Part shown: positions 25,095 to 34,094 of the stretch, in pieces | Layout of the letters: each line of letters begins with the position of its first letter | How positions within the stretch are numbered: position 1 is the stretch's first letter | Assembly: GCF_000466485.1 (NCBI RefSeq) | Contig: NZ_KE992858.1 | Span: 312-46,793 of the forward strand | From: [Clostridium] symbiosum ATCC 14940 | GTDB taxonomy: Bacteria; Bacillota; Clostridia; Lachnospirales; Lachnospiraceae | Reading direction: 5' to 3' | DNA length: 46,482 nt | Notes under the pieces: model-generated | What the model was told of the DNA's origin: nothing | Seen by the model: the letters and a program-made list of their open reading frames with translations, nothing else | Databases searched by the model: none | Program-made: the position numbers and the translations under genes

Positions 25095-26036
25095 ATGAAG
25101 CGTTATATTTTAAAACGTCTGTTATTTGCGGTTCCCACGATTTTAGGGAGTATGATGGTAGTGTTTCTGATTATACGTTCGATTCCGGGAGACCCGGTAG
25201 CGATGAAATTCGGTAAATCAGCCACCGTCCAGGAGATAGAGGAGTACAGGGAGGAATATGGGTATAACCGGCCTATGGCGGTGCAGATGGTGGATTCGAT
25301 TATTGACACATTCCGCGGTGATTTGGGATATTCGATGGCAAATAACCAGCCGGTATTTGATATGATTTTGGACTGCCTGCCGAATACGCTGGAACTGACA
25401 ATTTTCGGAGTGCTGCTGGCAATCGTTTTGGGTGTTACATCAGGAATATTTGCAGCTCTTTACCGGGGCAGCATCTTCGACATGATGATATTGAGCCTGA
25501 ATACGCTTCTGATGTCGATGCCCTCGTTTTTCTTGGGGCTAGTGCTTATTATTGTATTCGGAGTTCAGCTTAAGCTGATTCCTGTCATAGGTCTTAACCT
25601 GGCGCCGGAGCAGCATTTTGCAGGGCTTATCGGACCGGTGATTACGGTCGGCCTCGGTTCCGCAGCTTCTATTGCCAGGACTACGAGAACTTCCATGCTC
25701 AAGATTCTCGGAAATGATTTTATCAAAGTCTGCAAGTCCAAGGGAATCGCAAAGAGCGCCATTATAATTAAGCATGCCCTGAGAAATGCCCTGACACCGA
25801 TTATTACGGTTGTGGGAGGGACATTTGCCGCGTATCTGGGCGGGGCGGTGGTTACGGAGACGGTATTCGCCAGGCCGGGTATCGGCAAGCTTCTTGTCGA
25901 TGCCATCAATGCCAGGGATTACACGGTTATTCAGGGAACAGCCGTATTTTTGGCGGTATTTATGATTCTTGTAATTCTGGTAACGGATATTCTGTACGGT
26001 ATTTTCGATCCGCGTATCCGGGTTCAGGATTCGTAA
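25095..26036 (+). CDS. ABC transporter permease, DppB/OppB type, module 2
   Basis: A 313-aa membrane protein with six helices, the RSIPGDPVAMKFGK stretch after the first helix and an EAA-like loop (NDFIKVCKSKGIAKSAIIIKH). It is clearly paralogous to the module 1 permease at 10386, sharing the MKRYILKRLLFAVPTILG-type start and the FDPRIRVQ end. GGAGGGG precedes ATG 25095. Confidence 0.93.
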   Translation: MKRYILKRLLFAVPTILGSMMVVFLIIRSIPGDPVAMKFGKSATVQEIEEYREEYGYNRPMAVQMVDSIIDTFRGDLGYSMANNQPVFDMILDCLPNTLELTIFGVLLAIVLGVTSGIFAALYRGSIFDMMILSLNTLLMSMPSFFLGLVLIIVFGVQLKLIPVIGLNLAPEQHFAGLIGPVITVGLGSAASIARTTRTSMLKILGNDFIKVCKSKGIAKSAIIIKHALRNALTPIITVVGGTFAAYLGGAVVTETVFARPGIGKLLVDAINARDYTVIQGTAVFLAVFMILVILVTDILYGIFDPRIRVQDS

Positions 26037-26098
26037 CAGTTCAAACGGCATATCAGGATAATGCTAAATAATATAAACTGGAATTGGAAGGTTGACTT

Positions 26099-27157
26099 AT
26101 GGCTGAACAAAATATAGATGATAAAGAGAATAAAGCAATAGAAACAGATAAAGAAATAATACTGGAAGTGAAGGATGTCAAAAAGTGGTTCCCAAACGCG
26201 GCTAAGAGTAAAGAGTATATTAAGGCCGTTGACGGCGTGTCTCTTTCGATTCGTAAAGGCGAAACCTTCGGCCTGGTAGGCGAGTCAGGATGTGGAAAAA
26301 GCACGCTTTCCAGCCTGATTCTTTCTCTGTATAAAGCAACGGCAGGCGAGGTGTATTTTCACGGAAAGCCGGTTTACAAAATGAATTCCAGGCAGCTTCG
26401 CGAAGTGCGCAGAGAAATGCAGGTTATTTTCCAGGATCCCTATGAGGCGCTGGATCCTTATCTCACAATCGAAGAAATTATAATGGAACCTCTCGATATC
26501 CACAAGTTCGGCACAAAGCAGGAAAAGCGTGAAAAGGTGGAAGAAATGTGCCGCCTCGTGGGCCTTCCCGTCAACCTTCTCACCAGGATGCCGCATCAGC
26601 TGTCCGGCGGCCAGAGGCAGAGGGTGAATATTGCAAGGAGTCTGGCCCTCAACCCGGAATTCGTTATCTGTGACGAAGCTGTTTCCGCGCTGGACGTGTC
26701 GGTTCAGGCACAGATACTGAACCTGCTCCGGCACCTGCAGAAAGAACTGGGGCTGACATACCTTTTCATATCCCACAATTTATCGGTGGTAAAATACATA
26801 TCTGATACAATCGGCGTTATGTATTTCGGGCATCTGGTGGAGGTAGCTCCGAAGAATGAACTGTTTTCGGATGTAAAACATCCGTATACCCATGCGCTGC
26901 TGTCAGCCGTTCCGCTGCCGGATCCTGATTATCAGGTGAATACGGAAGCTTTGACAGGCGATGTGCCGAGTCTTTTAAATCCGCCGTCAGGCTGTATTTT
27001 CCATGAGAGATGCCCATACAGGCAGGAGCGGTGCGAGCGGGAAGCGCCCGGGCTTGAGTACGTATCAGAGAGCCATCAGGCGGCCTGTCACCGCTATAAA
27101 GAACTTACATTAAAGCTGGATTACAACTCCGGTTTTGGAAAAGGAGGGGAAGGCTGA
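26099..27157 (+). CDS. ABC transporter ATP-binding protein, OppF/DppF type, module 2
   Basis: A 352-aa ATPase with Walker A GESGCGKS, FQDPYEALDPY, signature LSGGQRQR, Walker B FVICDEAVSALD, FISHN, and the C-terminal cysteine cluster (GCIFHERCPYRQERC). The first 25 residues are a highly charged Asp/Glu/Lys extension absent from the module 1 copy. A weak GGAAGG precedes the ATG. Its stop overlaps the start of the next permease by one base. Confidence 0.92.
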   Translation: MAEQNIDDKENKAIETDKEIILEVKDVKKWFPNAAKSKEYIKAVDGVSLSIRKGETFGLVGESGCGKSTLSSLILSLYKATAGEVYFHGKPVYKMNSRQLREVRREMQVIFQDPYEALDPYLTIEEIIMEPLDIHKFGTKQEKREKVEEMCRLVGLPVNLLTRMPHQLSGGQRQRVNIARSLALNPEFVICDEAVSALDVSVQAQILNLLRHLQKELGLTYLFISHNLSVVKYISDTIGVMYFGHLVEVAPKNELFSDVKHPYTHALLSAVPLPDPDYQVNTEALTGDVPSLLNPPSGCIFHERCPYRQERCEREAPGLEYVSESHQAACHRYKELTLKLDYNSGFGKGGEG

Positions 27158-27981
27158 TGATAAAACGGCTGCTGCATAATAAAATGGTCGTATTCGGGAC
27201 AGTAGTGATACTGGCAATGATTTTTCTGGCAGTTGCAGCTCCCTGGCTGACACCTTACGATTACAAGACGAATCATCTGGGCGAACGGCTTCTGGCGCCG
27301 TCGTCCCTTCATCTTATGGGAACCGACGATTACGGAAAGGATGTATGGACGAGATTGATATACGGAGCCAGGGTATCACTCAAGGTGTCTTTCTTATCCG
27401 TAATGCTGGCCCTCTCCATCGGAAGTACCATCGGATTTATCTGCGGCTACTTCCGGGGGAAAATGGATTTCTTTGTTGGGCGTATGATGGATATCATGAT
27501 GGCGTTTCCATCTATGCTTCTGTCTATGATTATCGCAATCTGTTTTGGTTCCACGGAAACCAGAATGTGTCTGGCTATCGGAATCCCTGTAATTCCCGGA
27601 TTTTACCGGATTGCACGGAGCGAAACCCTGTCCATACGTGAACGCACCTTTGTTATGGCGTCCAAAACTATGGGGGCGGGGAGCAGATACACGATATTCA
27701 AACATATTATTCCCAATGCCCTGCCACAGATTTTTATCACGCTGTCAGGAACCATCGGCGGCTGTATCATGGCGGAATCGTCTCTCGGATTTTTAGGGCT
27801 GGGAATCGCACCACCGACACCGTCCTGGGGAATGATTATCAACGAGGGAAAAGATGTTTTCATCGACGCGCCCTGGGTTGCCATCTTCGGCGGTCTTATG
27901 ATCACGCTGACAACGCTTGCCTTCAATCTTCTGGGGGACGGTTTGAGGGACGTACTCGATCCGAGGCTGAGAAGCAATTGA
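27157..27981 (+). CDS. ABC transporter permease, DppC/OppC type, module 2
   Basis: A 274-aa permease with the DppC signature HLMGTDDYGKDVWTRLIYGAR after the first helix, five further helices and the EAA loop near RERTFVMASKTMG. ATG 27157 overlaps the ATPase stop (TGATG), and AAGGAGGGG lies just upstream, indicating tight translational coupling. It is paralogous to the protein at 12383. Confidence 0.93.
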   Translation: MIKRLLHNKMVVFGTVVILAMIFLAVAAPWLTPYDYKTNHLGERLLAPSSLHLMGTDDYGKDVWTRLIYGARVSLKVSFLSVMLALSIGSTIGFICGYFRGKMDFFVGRMMDIMMAFPSMLLSMIIAICFGSTETRMCLAIGIPVIPGFYRIARSETLSIRERTFVMASKTMGAGSRYTIFKHIIPNALPQIFITLSGTIGGCIMAESSLGFLGLGIAPPTPSWGMIINEGKDVFIDAPWVAIFGGLMITLTTLAFNLLGDGLRDVLDPRLRSN

Positions 27982-28035
27982 TTGCTGCGGCGATTCGAAC
28001 GGGAGAACCAGGCAGCAGAAAAGGAGAGCGGATAT

Positions 28036-29040
28036 ATGGAGCATTTGCTTGAGATTAAAGATTTGAAGGTGGAATTTCCGTCGAAAGCGGGGAACATTCA
28101 CGCTGTAAACGGCGTGAATCTGTATGTTGACGAAGGAGAAATCCTTGGCGTTGTGGGAGAATCAGGATGTGGGAAGAGCGTGACTTTGTCCAATGTCCTG
28201 GGGCTTGTGGAAGCGCCGCCCGCTGTTATCAGCGGAGAAATATGTTTTAATGGGGAAAATATTTTATATAAAAAGGATAAAGAATTCCGTAAAATAAGGG
28301 GTAAGGAGATTGCCATGATTTTCCAGGATCCTATGAACTGCCTGGATCCGGTCATCCGGGTCGGAAAGCAGATTATGGAGATGCTCCTGGAGCATGAGGA
28401 TATGGACAAGAAGCAGGCGTATGACGAGGCGGTGAAGCTTCTGAAGGTGGTAGGAATACCGGATCCAGAAATCAGGATGAGCAGTTATCCGCACCAGTTG
28501 TCCGGCGGTATGTGTCAGAGAGTGATGATAGCAATTGCGCTGGCCTGTAAGCCGAAACTGCTTTTGGCGGATGAACCGACGACGGCTCTGGATGTGACGA
28601 TACAGGCTCAGATTCTCGGATTGCTGAAGAGTATCCGGGATCAATTCGGGACCAGTATTATTATTGTCACTCATGATCTGGGAGTGGTGGCAACGTTAGC
28701 GCAGCGTATCGCCGTTTTTTACGGCGGGAAGGTTGTGGAGGAGGCGGCGACGAGAGCAATATTTAAGAATCCGACACATCCCTATACAAAAGGTCTGATC
28801 GCATGTGTCCCCAGCCTGGCGGCCGGGGATGAAGATTTGAACGTGATAGAAGGAAATGTTCCTGATTTGTCAAATATGCCGCCCGGGTGTCCTTTCCATC
28901 CGAGATGCCGGTATGCTTCGGATGAATGTAAAAGCGGAGAGCTGGAACGGCTGAAGGTATCGGAAGGACATTATACGCTTTGCAGAAATTACAGGGAGAC
29001 AGAAAATGCAGCCACAGGAAAGCAGTTACAGAAAGAGTAG
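28036..29040 (+). CDS. ABC transporter ATP-binding protein, OppD/DppD type, module 2
   Basis: A 334-aa ATPase: Walker A GESGCGKS, FQDPMNCLDPV, signature LSGGMCQR (a Cys where Arg is usual), Walker B LLLADEPTTALDVT, VTHD and the C-terminal GCPFHPRCRYASDEC. ATG 28036 has AAGGAGAG upstream; an in-frame TTG at 27982 right after the permease stop is less likely. It completes the second importer, in the same gene order as module 1. Confidence 0.92.
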   Translation: MEHLLEIKDLKVEFPSKAGNIHAVNGVNLYVDEGEILGVVGESGCGKSVTLSNVLGLVEAPPAVISGEICFNGENILYKKDKEFRKIRGKEIAMIFQDPMNCLDPVIRVGKQIMEMLLEHEDMDKKQAYDEAVKLLKVVGIPDPEIRMSSYPHQLSGGMCQRVMIAIALACKPKLLLADEPTTALDVTIQAQILGLLKSIRDQFGTSIIIVTHDLGVVATLAQRIAVFYGGKVVEEAATRAIFKNPTHPYTKGLIACVPSLAAGDEDLNVIEGNVPDLSNMPPGCPFHPRCRYASDECKSGELERLKVSEGHYTLCRNYRETENAATGKQLQKE

Positions 29041-29095
29041 ATGAAGAAAGAACGGATAAAGGAAACATAAGCAGGTGAATGAGAGGAAGCCGGAT

Positions 29096-30184
29096 ATGAA
29101 AAAGGTTGTAACAGTTACGGGAGAGATAAAGCCTGAGGAGCTTGGATTTACCGATATGCATGAACATATTCTGATGAAAGGACGCATTTTCAGGGAGCAG
29201 TTCAAAGAGGAACATCCGGGATTTAAAGAGACGGTTGGAGAGGATGAAAAAAATACGCTGGAAAATATCGGAATTATCCGCAGAAATAATATGTTTACCT
29301 GGGATACCCAGGATCTGGACGATCCGGCCGTTATGGAAAAAGAGGTTGCCGATTTTAAGGCGGCCGGCGGCCGGTCGCTGGTGGAAATGAGCGTCCCCGG
29401 TATCCGCGGCGATATCCGGGCGGTTAAAACAATAGCACAAAACACAGGGGTTAATGTGATCGGCACAACGGGAATTTATATCTATGAGTCCTGGCCGGAG
29501 TGGTGCCACGAAGCAGAGATAAAAGATTTTATGAATTTTATGAAGCAGGAGATCGAGGAAGGGATTGAGGGCACCGGCATCCGCCCGGGGATGATTAAAG
29601 TCGGAATTTCTTCGGGATTTCGTCCGAGGGAAGAGCTTCTCCTCCGGGCTGCGGCCAGAACGGCCAATGAAACCGGTCTTTCACTGACGGTTCATCCCTG
29701 TTTCACCATGGGCGGAGGCCCCCTGGAAATAGCTAAGATCCTGAAAGAAGAAAATGTGGATATGGAGAGAACCGTCATTGCCCATATGGGGGCATTTCTG
29801 GGAGAAGGAAGTCTGAAGACATTGATTACTAACCAGAAAAGCTGGGGAATCAGCCTCGATTACCTGCACCGGGTGCTTGATACGGGGGTTAACATCTGCA
29901 TTGAAATATGCAACACCTCCGACAGGGAAGCCACAGGCTCCACCAGTATTCCGGGATGGATGAGGCTGGCGGCCGTATATCAGCTGATTCAGGAAGAGTA
30001 TGCGGCTCAGCTTGTTCTCGCTACGGATACGTGTGCAAAACATATGGCCAGGTATTACGGCGGAGAAGGGTATGGACGCCTGACCCGGTTTGCCATTCCG
30101 ACACTCCGCGATATTGTCGGAGTTTCTCCCTATGCCATTAACCAGATTATGGTAAAGAACCCGGCCAGAATACTGGCGTATTAG
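29096..30184 (+). CDS. Phosphotriesterase-family metallohydrolase, module 2
   Basis: A 362-aa paralogue of the protein at 14304. The metal-site residues H22, H24 (DMHEH), K168 (MIKVGISS), H200 (TVHPC), H230 (VIAHM) and the late Asp in VLATDTC are all kept. The start is ATG 29096, preceded by GAGAGGAAG; a GTG at 29075 is possible but has poorer spacing. It lies between the importer and the second amidohydrolase, so imported substrate may be opened here and then deacylated, or the reverse. Likely a lactonase or amidase-type enzyme; substrate unknown. Confidence 0.9.
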   Translation: MKKVVTVTGEIKPEELGFTDMHEHILMKGRIFREQFKEEHPGFKETVGEDEKNTLENIGIIRRNNMFTWDTQDLDDPAVMEKEVADFKAAGGRSLVEMSVPGIRGDIRAVKTIAQNTGVNVIGTTGIYIYESWPEWCHEAEIKDFMNFMKQEIEEGIEGTGIRPGMIKVGISSGFRPREELLLRAAARTANETGLSLTVHPCFTMGGGPLEIAKILKEENVDMERTVIAHMGAFLGEGSLKTLITNQKSWGISLDYLHRVLDTGVNICIEICNTSDREATGSTSIPGWMRLAAVYQLIQEEYAAQLVLATDTCAKHMARYYGGEGYGRLTRFAIPTLRDIVGVSPYAINQIMVKNPARILAY

Positions 30185-30237
30185 GGTTACTATTCACAGC
30201 CCAATGTCATTGAGTAACATATTAGGAGGAAGTCACA

Positions 30238-31881
30238 ATGCAGAGAGCAGACACGATTTTAATGAATGGAGTGATTTGTACCGTTGATCCGTCATTTCGA
30301 TTTGTACAGGCCCTGGCTGTGGGAGATGATAAAATTTTGTATTGCGGAAATAACCGTCAGGCGCTTCAGCTTCAGGGAGACGGCACAAAGATCATCGATC
30401 TCGAAGGAAAACTGGTTCTGCCGGGAACGTTTGACGCCCATATCCATGCGGCTTACGCCGGACTCAGTCTCTCCCCTGATTTTGTCAAAGTGGAACCGGA
30501 GGATGCCTCCAATCTGAAAGAATTGAATGACAGAATCCGGGAAAAAGCCGGGAACCTGCCGGCAGATACCTGGATTATCGGCTGGGGATTTAAGATCCGG
30601 CAGGTAGAAGAGTGGGCCAGGGAAGAACGGATGCCGACCTGGAAAGATATAGAAGAGGGCTCACTGGGGCATCCGGTCATTCTCAACGACGGCGGCCTGC
30701 ATACCATGCTGGTCAGCAAACAGGCGCTCAAACTGGCGGGGATTACAAAAGATACCCGTTTTAAAAAGGAAGAGGGCATCATGTTCCGGTTTGAAGACGG
30801 CAGCCCGACCGGCCTGTTTACCGATTTCGGGACTCAGGCAGCGGTGGGAAGAGCAGCATATCATCTGCAGGGACGGGAGATGGATGAATGCCTGATACGG
30901 ATGCAGAGGAAGATGAACAGCTACGGCATTACCTCCCATAATGATATCGTGGGGCCGGGCGGTAATGATATTTGTTTCGGTACCTACGGTGAAGAAGCGA
31001 TCCGTGGTTATGAGAGGCTTAGGAGAGAAGGGAAACTGACAGCCCGCGTATTTATCAATCTGCTCGCGGGAAAGGGCGGTGTCCAGAGCTATGATACCAT
31101 TATCGGAGGACTCGAAGAGATGAATCTGCCTGAATTTGGCGATCGGAAGTGGGTTCGGGCTGATGCTGTTAAAATCTTTGGGGATGACGGCTGGGAGCGG
31201 GATTTGCCGCCGGAAAAAAACGGCTACTGTATGTTTCCGGGAGAGACACAGGAAGAGCAGGGGGAAGAGCTGCGAAGAACAATCAGGGAGCTTCACCACA
31301 GGGGCTGGCAGACGGCGATTCATCTCACAGGAGGCAGGGGGATCGATATTTCGGTGGATGCTCTTTCAGAAGCAGAGGAAGAGGAACCTGGCCGCGATCT
31401 TCGCCATTTTATACTCCATGCCAGCAGTTCCAGTAAAGAAAACATTAAAAAGTGTGTGAGACATGAAATAGGGTGCGGGGCACAGGCAGTGGGCGGTTAC
31501 GAATTTGGCGGGGAGACGGATTATAAAGTCCTGCTGGACGGAGGTATGCTGGTTGCTGAGGGTTCCGATGCCCCGGCCCTGCCGATGAACTGGATGAAGG
31601 GGCTGCATTTCCTGGTCAGCAGAAGGGCAAAGGACGGGAAGGTATATCATCCTGAAATGGCTATTGATATCAGAGAGGCTGTCCGTATGTACACAATCTA
31701 TCCGGCATACCAAAACCATGCTGAAGATATCTGTGGGTCACTGGAAGTGGGAAAATGTGCGGATTTACAGGTTCTCGACCGGAATATTTTTGAAATACCG
31801 GCTGACGAGATTGAGCATACGGAAGTGCTTATGACGATGTGCGGCGGCAGAGTCGTTTACCGAAAAGGTGACAGTATTTAA
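30238..31881 (+). CDS. YtcJ-like amidohydrolase, second copy
   Basis: A 547-aa relative of the enzyme at 20234: H68/H70 in DAHIH, WIIGWGFKIRQVE, AIHLTGGRGID with a ligand His, and AEGSDAPALPMNW with the catalytic Asp. The GLHTMLVSKQALKLAGITKDT stretch parallels GLHHILVNTKALELAGITKDT in the first copy, so they are paralogues bracketing the module. AGGAGG precedes the ATG. A strong terminator follows. Confidence 0.9.
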   Translation: MQRADTILMNGVICTVDPSFRFVQALAVGDDKILYCGNNRQALQLQGDGTKIIDLEGKLVLPGTFDAHIHAAYAGLSLSPDFVKVEPEDASNLKELNDRIREKAGNLPADTWIIGWGFKIRQVEEWAREERMPTWKDIEEGSLGHPVILNDGGLHTMLVSKQALKLAGITKDTRFKKEEGIMFRFEDGSPTGLFTDFGTQAAVGRAAYHLQGREMDECLIRMQRKMNSYGITSHNDIVGPGGNDICFGTYGEEAIRGYERLRREGKLTARVFINLLAGKGGVQSYDTIIGGLEEMNLPEFGDRKWVRADAVKIFGDDGWERDLPPEKNGYCMFPGETQEEQGEELRRTIRELHHRGWQTAIHLTGGRGIDISVDALSEAEEEEPGRDLRHFILHASSSSKENIKKCVRHEIGCGAQAVGGYEFGGETDYKVLLDGGMLVAEGSDAPALPMNWMKGLHFLVSRRAKDGKVYHPEMAIDIREAVRMYTIYPAYQNHAEDICGSLEVGKCADLQVLDRNIFEIPADEIEHTEVLMTMCGGRVVYRKGDSI

Positions 31882-31907
31882 CACTAGAAAAAGATATCTG
31901 AAAAAGA

Positions 31908-31946
31908 GGGGGATTTGCTTTATTCTGGAGCAAGCCCCCCCTTTTT
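31908..31946 (+). terminator. Terminator of module 2
   Basis: GGGGG (31908-31912) pairs with CCCCC (31936-31940), with TTGCT/AGCAA inside, followed by TTTTT. It also lies at the 3' end of the convergent repressor gene. Confidence 0.75.
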
Positions 31947-31965
31947 GCATATGTATGAACCTCAT

Positions 31966-32760
31966 TTAAGCAATCAAAAGCTCAATATCATTCTTTTTTA
32001 AAATTTCAATCCATTCGGAGGAAATTCCATCATCTGTAACAACCGTATCGATATCTGCAATTTGTGCGAAAAGAGCCGGTCTTATTTTATTGAATTTAGA
32101 GGAATCTACCAGCAAAATCCGCTTGAGGGCGGCGTTGATAATTGCTCTCTTCGTGTCAATTTCATAGTGATTTCTGCAGGTGATGCCCAGAAGCTCACTG
32201 ACTCCGGCAGCTGAAAGAAAAACCTTGGTTGCCCGTGTCCGGTTAATCAGACTCAGCCCCTCAGGGCTTTCAAACATCTGCGTATTTTCATGGTAAATTC
32301 CACCGGCAAACAAAAGGTTCAGGTGTGAACGGCGAATTAGTTCACTCATGATATTGATATTATAACAAAGGACGGTAAGGGGGACCTGATCAGGTATATG
32401 TTTCGCGAAATGTTCGGTCGTGGTTCCGGTATCAATAATAACAGTATCTCCGGCTGTCAAAAGAGTTGCCGCTTTCTTTCCGATCCGTTCTTTTTTTTCA
32501 TTATTGACCAGCTTTTCACCGACAAGGTCGTATGGGTTTTGCTCATTATTTCGCTGACTGTCGGGATTAAAGATAGCGACTCCGGATATATAATGGATTA
32601 CATTATGTTCCCGCAGCTCGTACAGATCACGGCGGGCCGTCATTTCAGAAACCTGAAGATAATCGGCAATATCCTTCAGGGAAGCTCCATTACAGTCTTT
32701 TAAATAAGCAATGATGATTTTCAACCGCTCGGTTTTCTTATTGTTATTATTCATATTCAC
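31966..32760 (-). CDS. DeoR-family transcriptional repressor
   Basis: A 264-aa protein. The N-terminal DeoR helix-turn-helix (residues 10-60) contains the family signature around DIADYLQVSEMTARRDLYEL. The C-terminal sensor domain of the sugar-phosphate isomerase-like fold has DTGTTTEHFAKHI, the phosphosugar-binding loop, plus NAALKRILLVDSSKF and VVTDDG. These repressors release DNA on binding a phosphorylated sugar. The start is GTG at 32760 (AGGAG 10 nt before) or ATG at 32754. It is divergent from the module 3 operon and is its obvious regulator. The inducer is probably a phosphosugar made by one of the two PfkB kinases (inference). Confidence 0.93.
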   Translation of the reverse strand: MNMNNNNKKTERLKIIIAYLKDCNGASLKDIADYLQVSEMTARRDLYELREHNVIHYISGVAIFNPDSQRNNEQNPYDLVGEKLVNNEKKERIGKKAATLLTAGDTVIIDTGTTTEHFAKHIPDQVPLTVLCYNINIMSELIRRSHLNLLFAGGIYHENTQMFESPEGLSLINRTRATKVFLSAAGVSELLGITCRNHYEIDTKRAIINAALKRILLVDSSKFNKIRPALFAQIADIDTVVTDDGISSEWIEILKKNDIELLIA

Positions 32761-32773
32761 CTCATATTTTCTC

Positions 32774-32782
32774 CTTTTGTTA
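32774..32782 (-). promoter_or_regulatory. Candidate DeoR-type operator half before the repressor gene
   Basis: TAACAAAAG reads on the minus strand here and again on the plus strand at 33121-33129 and 33136-33144. It overlaps the repressor ribosome site, so part of the match may come from the purine-rich site itself. Confidence 0.35.
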
Positions 32783-33026
32783 AAATGTTACGTTTGTATC
32801 AGTATACCATTGTGAAAATATACTGTAAATAACAAAATTGAAATAATATAACATTTTAAATTGAAAATAAATAAAATTAAATCGATATAATCTGATGAAA
32901 ATTGAAAACTGACGGAGAGGGAAAAATGAAAATGTTAATTTTACGATAAAAATGTCGATAAAACAAGGAAAAATTCAGTAAAAATTGCTCTGAAATTGAC
33001 AATTAAATACGATTAAATAATTATTA

Positions 33027-33055
33027 TTGACAGATAAAATATGATATGTTACCCT
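33027..33055 (+). promoter_or_regulatory. Candidate promoter of the module 3 operon
   Basis: TTGACA at 33027-33032 is a perfect -35, but the base-paired region 17 bp on (TACCCT) is a poor -10. A second TTGACA at 32996-33001 has AATTAT or TATTAT boxes further away. The promoter lies in this AT-rich 400-bp divergent region; the exact one is unsure. Confidence 0.4.
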
Positions 33056-33096
33056 AATATCAAGAAAAAGAACAAAAAACGACATGATATTAGGGT
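33051..33096. repeat. 12-bp inverted repeat in the module 3 leader
   Basis: ACCCTAATATCA (33051-33062) and TGATATTAGGGT (33085-33096) are perfectly complementary, with a 22-nt A-rich spacer. It could be an RNA hairpin or two operator halves at the promoter. Confidence 0.75.
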
Positions 33097-33120
33097 CCAA
33101 ACTTACAAATGTTATGAAAC

Positions 33121-33159
33121 TAACAAAAGGAAATTTAACAAAAGAAATCCCGACAAAAG
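33121..33159 (+). promoter_or_regulatory. Three direct repeats at 15-bp period before the first DapA-type gene
   Basis: ACAAAAG occurs at 33123-33129, 33138-33144 and 33153-33159, exactly 15 bp apart. DeoR-family repressors such as IolR and FruR commonly bind short A-rich direct repeats, so these are candidate operator units. They sit between the putative promoter and the start codon. Confidence 0.5.
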
Positions 33160-33173
33160 AAAGAGGGGGAAAA

Positions 33174-34082
33174 ATGAAAAAAACAAATGTCAAAGGGGTT
33201 GGGTTGGCGGGCGTCATTACTGAAATTGTAACTCCCTGGAAGGCGGACGGTACATTGGATTTGCTTTCTTTAGAGCGGATGGTAGAGTTTCAGCACCAGT
33301 CGGGGATAGCGGGAATCTATCTTCATGGTATCAGTGCTGAAACAGCCTTTATGAGCTGGCAGGAAAAAACAGAGCTGGTTAAACAGGTTGTAAAATTTGC
33401 ACGGGGAAGGATACCGGTTATAGCGAATCTATTTTGCAACGGACAGGATGAAGCCCTGGAACTTCTCCGGTATTATGTGGAATTCGGGGTTGATGCGGTC
33501 AGCATGTCACAGCCAATGATTTATTCCTATTCAGAGGCAGCTCTGGAGGAATATTTTTCTACACTCCTGGAAAGCAGTGAACTGCCGTTTTATCTGTACA
33601 ATATGCCCCAGGCCGGATATGTGCTATCACCATCTCTGATCGGGAGACTGGCCGGAAAATATGGGAATCTGGCCGGTTATAAGGACAGCACTCAAAATGT
33701 AATCCATCAGCAGGAGGTGATATCAGCCGTTTCACGAGATGATTTTTCAGTGCTTGCAGGAAGCGACGCTACCTTTTATTCCACATTGGCATCAGGAGGA
33801 AATGGGATTGTCTCACTAATATCCGGTATTTACCCGGAACTTATCATTTCACTCTGGAGAGCCTTTGAAAGTGGGGATAAAGAGCAGGCTATGGCGCACC
33901 AACTGGCAATTATGAAGGTGAGAGCGGTTTTAAAGGGCTTTCCGTTAATAACAGGATATAAGGCTGCAGCCAAAAAGCTTGGAATTATAGAAAATGATAC
34001 CGTGCGCAGGCCGCTTACCCCGATGACTGACAGGATGGCGGATGACCTTATGGGACAGCTGAAGGATTTGGAAATTGTATAA
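33174..34082 (+). CDS. DapA-family lyase (dihydrodipicolinate synthase/N-acetylneuraminate lyase-like), copy 1
   Basis: A 302-aa TIM-barrel class I aldolase. Schiff-base lysine K170 (AGYKDST) and the catalytic tyrosine Y142 (YNMPQ) are present. The usual GTTGE/GxxGE carboxylate-binding motif reads GISAE (52-56). That departs from true DapA and fits a lyase acting on some other 2-oxo acid or aldehyde. An in-frame extension from 33084 exists, but ATG 33174 follows GAGGGGG and begins the homology. First gene of the operon; the second copy follows 12 bp later. Confidence 0.88.
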   Translation: MKKTNVKGVGLAGVITEIVTPWKADGTLDLLSLERMVEFQHQSGIAGIYLHGISAETAFMSWQEKTELVKQVVKFARGRIPVIANLFCNGQDEALELLRYYVEFGVDAVSMSQPMIYSYSEAALEEYFSTLLESSELPFYLYNMPQAGYVLSPSLIGRLAGKYGNLAGYKDSTQNVIHQQEVISAVSRDDFSVLAGSDATFYSTLASGGNGIVSLISGIYPELIISLWRAFESGDKEQAMAHQLAIMKVRAVLKGFPLITGYKAAAKKLGIIENDTVRRPLTPMTDRMADDLMGQLKDLEIV

Positions 34083-34094
34083 AGGAGGAAGACA

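Noticed and set aside
28763-29509. 248-aa antisense frame across the OppD/phosphotriesterase-like junction
   Set aside because: It spans two well-supported genes on the other strand and resembles no family.
33084-33173. N-terminal extension of the first DapA-type protein
   Set aside because: The region holds the direct repeats and inverted repeat; homology begins at ATG 33174, which has its own strong ribosome site.
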